41,293 bases of DNA, taken from contig MHXH01000015.1 in NCBI GenBank assembly GCA_001824435.1, forward strand, positions 1 to 41,293, in the 5' to 3' direction. Shown here piece by piece: positions 40,827 to 41,293 of this stretch; positions within the stretch are counted from its first letter, which is position 1; each line of letters begins with the position of its first letter. The notes under the pieces were generated by a model that saw nothing but the letters and a program-made list of their open reading frames with translations, was not told the origin of the DNA and ran no database searches. This DNA comes from Parcubacteria group bacterium RIFCSPLOWO2_01_FULL_48_18 (GTDB lineage Bacteria > Patescibacteriota > Minisyncoccia > UBA6257 > WO2-01-48-18). Both the position numbers and the translations under genes were made by a program.

Positions 40827-41293
40827 ATGCCCAATGATAAATTATATATTCTAATTTCCCGTTCCGCCCGCATATCGCTCGCCGTTCTCCTCCTGAGCGG
40901 TCTTGTGGTTGGCGCAATGTTGTCTGGTATGTCGTTATTCCAGCCTGCTGTTCAGGAGGCGCAGGCAGTAGATCAAGGAGACGGCAGGATCATATATGGC
41001 GAGGGCACGGTCACAACCCCAAGAGCCCGTATATGGACTTCTTCTACGCAGAGCTGGGAAGACCCTGAGTCAAGCATAAACGCGGCAGCGGCAACCATCA
41101 GACACGTAGTGGTGAAATCCGCGCCGACGCGGGATGAGACTCTTGTCGGTATTCAGACGACCGGCGGAACGCTCTACGTTCAGCGCTGGAATGGGAGTTC
41201 CTGGTCAAGCGAATGGAACATCACCGTGGGCGACGGCAACCTGCCGCGGTTTGACATTGCGTATGAAAAGACCTCTGGTGAGGCGTTGGTTGT
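40827..41293 (+). CDS. secreted surface protein, truncated at the window end
   Basis: Open to the last base: 155 codons are visible. The N-terminus MPNDKLYILISRSARISLAVLLLSG has a basic stretch then a hydrophobic helix (LAVLLLSGLVVGAMLSGMSLF) with AQA before a mature-looking start, a signal peptide. After it come Trp- and Ser-rich segments (IWTSSTQSWEDPE, LYVQRWNGSSWSSEWNI, RFDIAYEKTSGEALV) that look like beta-propeller or jelly-roll repeat units. It follows the pseudopilin genes by 37 bases and is probably a large cell-surface or pilus-associated protein. The family is not recognised with certainty. Confidence 0.75.
   Translation, partial: MPNDKLYILISRSARISLAVLLLSGLVVGAMLSGMSLFQPAVQEAQAVDQGDGRIIYGEGTVTTPRARIWTSSTQSWEDPESSINAAAATIRHVVVKSAPTRDETLVGIQTTGGTLYVQRWNGSSWSSEWNITVGDGNLPRFDIAYEKTSGEALV

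Noticed and set aside
1-41293. Alternative genetic code with TGA as glycine, as in some CPR lineages
   Set aside because: TGA ends many well-defined genes here at family-typical lengths, for example MurJ, PanD-neighbour genes and the choline-kinase-like gene.

Overview
The window looks like a chromosomal segment of a Patescibacteria/Candidate Phyla Radiation bacterium, most likely Parcubacteria-like, probably from a metagenome assembly. This is inferred from gene content: a DUF4012 envelope protein, a cysteine-rich secreted repeat protein, many small lineage-type hypothetical membrane proteins, a compact type IV pilus locus, a diversity-generating retroelement (DGR), and intergenic DNA full of short hairpins. 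TGA, TAA and TAG all act as stops, so the code is the standard bacterial one. No rRNA, CRISPR array, prophage or transposase gene was seen.

Bases 1-10240 form an envelope/glycan block on the + strand: a small unknown protein, a presenilin-type intramembrane aspartyl protease, a DUF1648-like membrane protein, a polyprenyl-phosphate sugar transferase, two GT4 glycosyltransferases, a DUF4012 protein and the lipid II flippase MurJ. A DGR is inserted between the sugar transferase and the first glycosyltransferase. It has a target gene with a 3' variable repeat, a template repeat 483 bases further on whose mismatches to the variable repeat are almost all at adenines, and only the C-terminal end of a reverse transcriptase. 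In this assembly the cassette therefore looks like a fossil, or one dependent on a reverse transcriptase elsewhere.

Bases 10240-26000 hold mixed functions, many as single genes with their own promoter and terminator: a hotdog thioesterase, a LysM/L,D-transpeptidase, an NAD-dependent epimerase, an alpha/beta hydrolase, the cysteine-rich secreted protein, an aldehyde dehydrogenase, several membrane proteins, a PLP-dependent cysteine/cystathionine synthase and a KimA-like potassium importer. The 550 bases before the importer are packed with inverted repeats.

Bases 26000-33450 begin with a broken partial copy of a tRNA-Gln gene carrying an 18-base palindrome, then a GIY-YIG gene, then the intact tRNA-Gln(TTG). 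After that come a zinc-ribbon protein, GreA, and a more A+T-rich accessory set: HAD phosphatase, choline-kinase-like enzyme, NUDIX hydrolase, MFS transporter, two methyltransferases and PanD.

Bases 33450-41293 carry a histidine kinase/response regulator pair on the - strand, then a + strand pilus locus: pseudopilin, PilB ATPase, PilC platform protein, two more pseudopilins, and the start of a secreted surface protein cut off by the window end. One pseudopilin leader is bracketed by a perfect 14-base inverted repeat that resembles another element near 21.1 kb.
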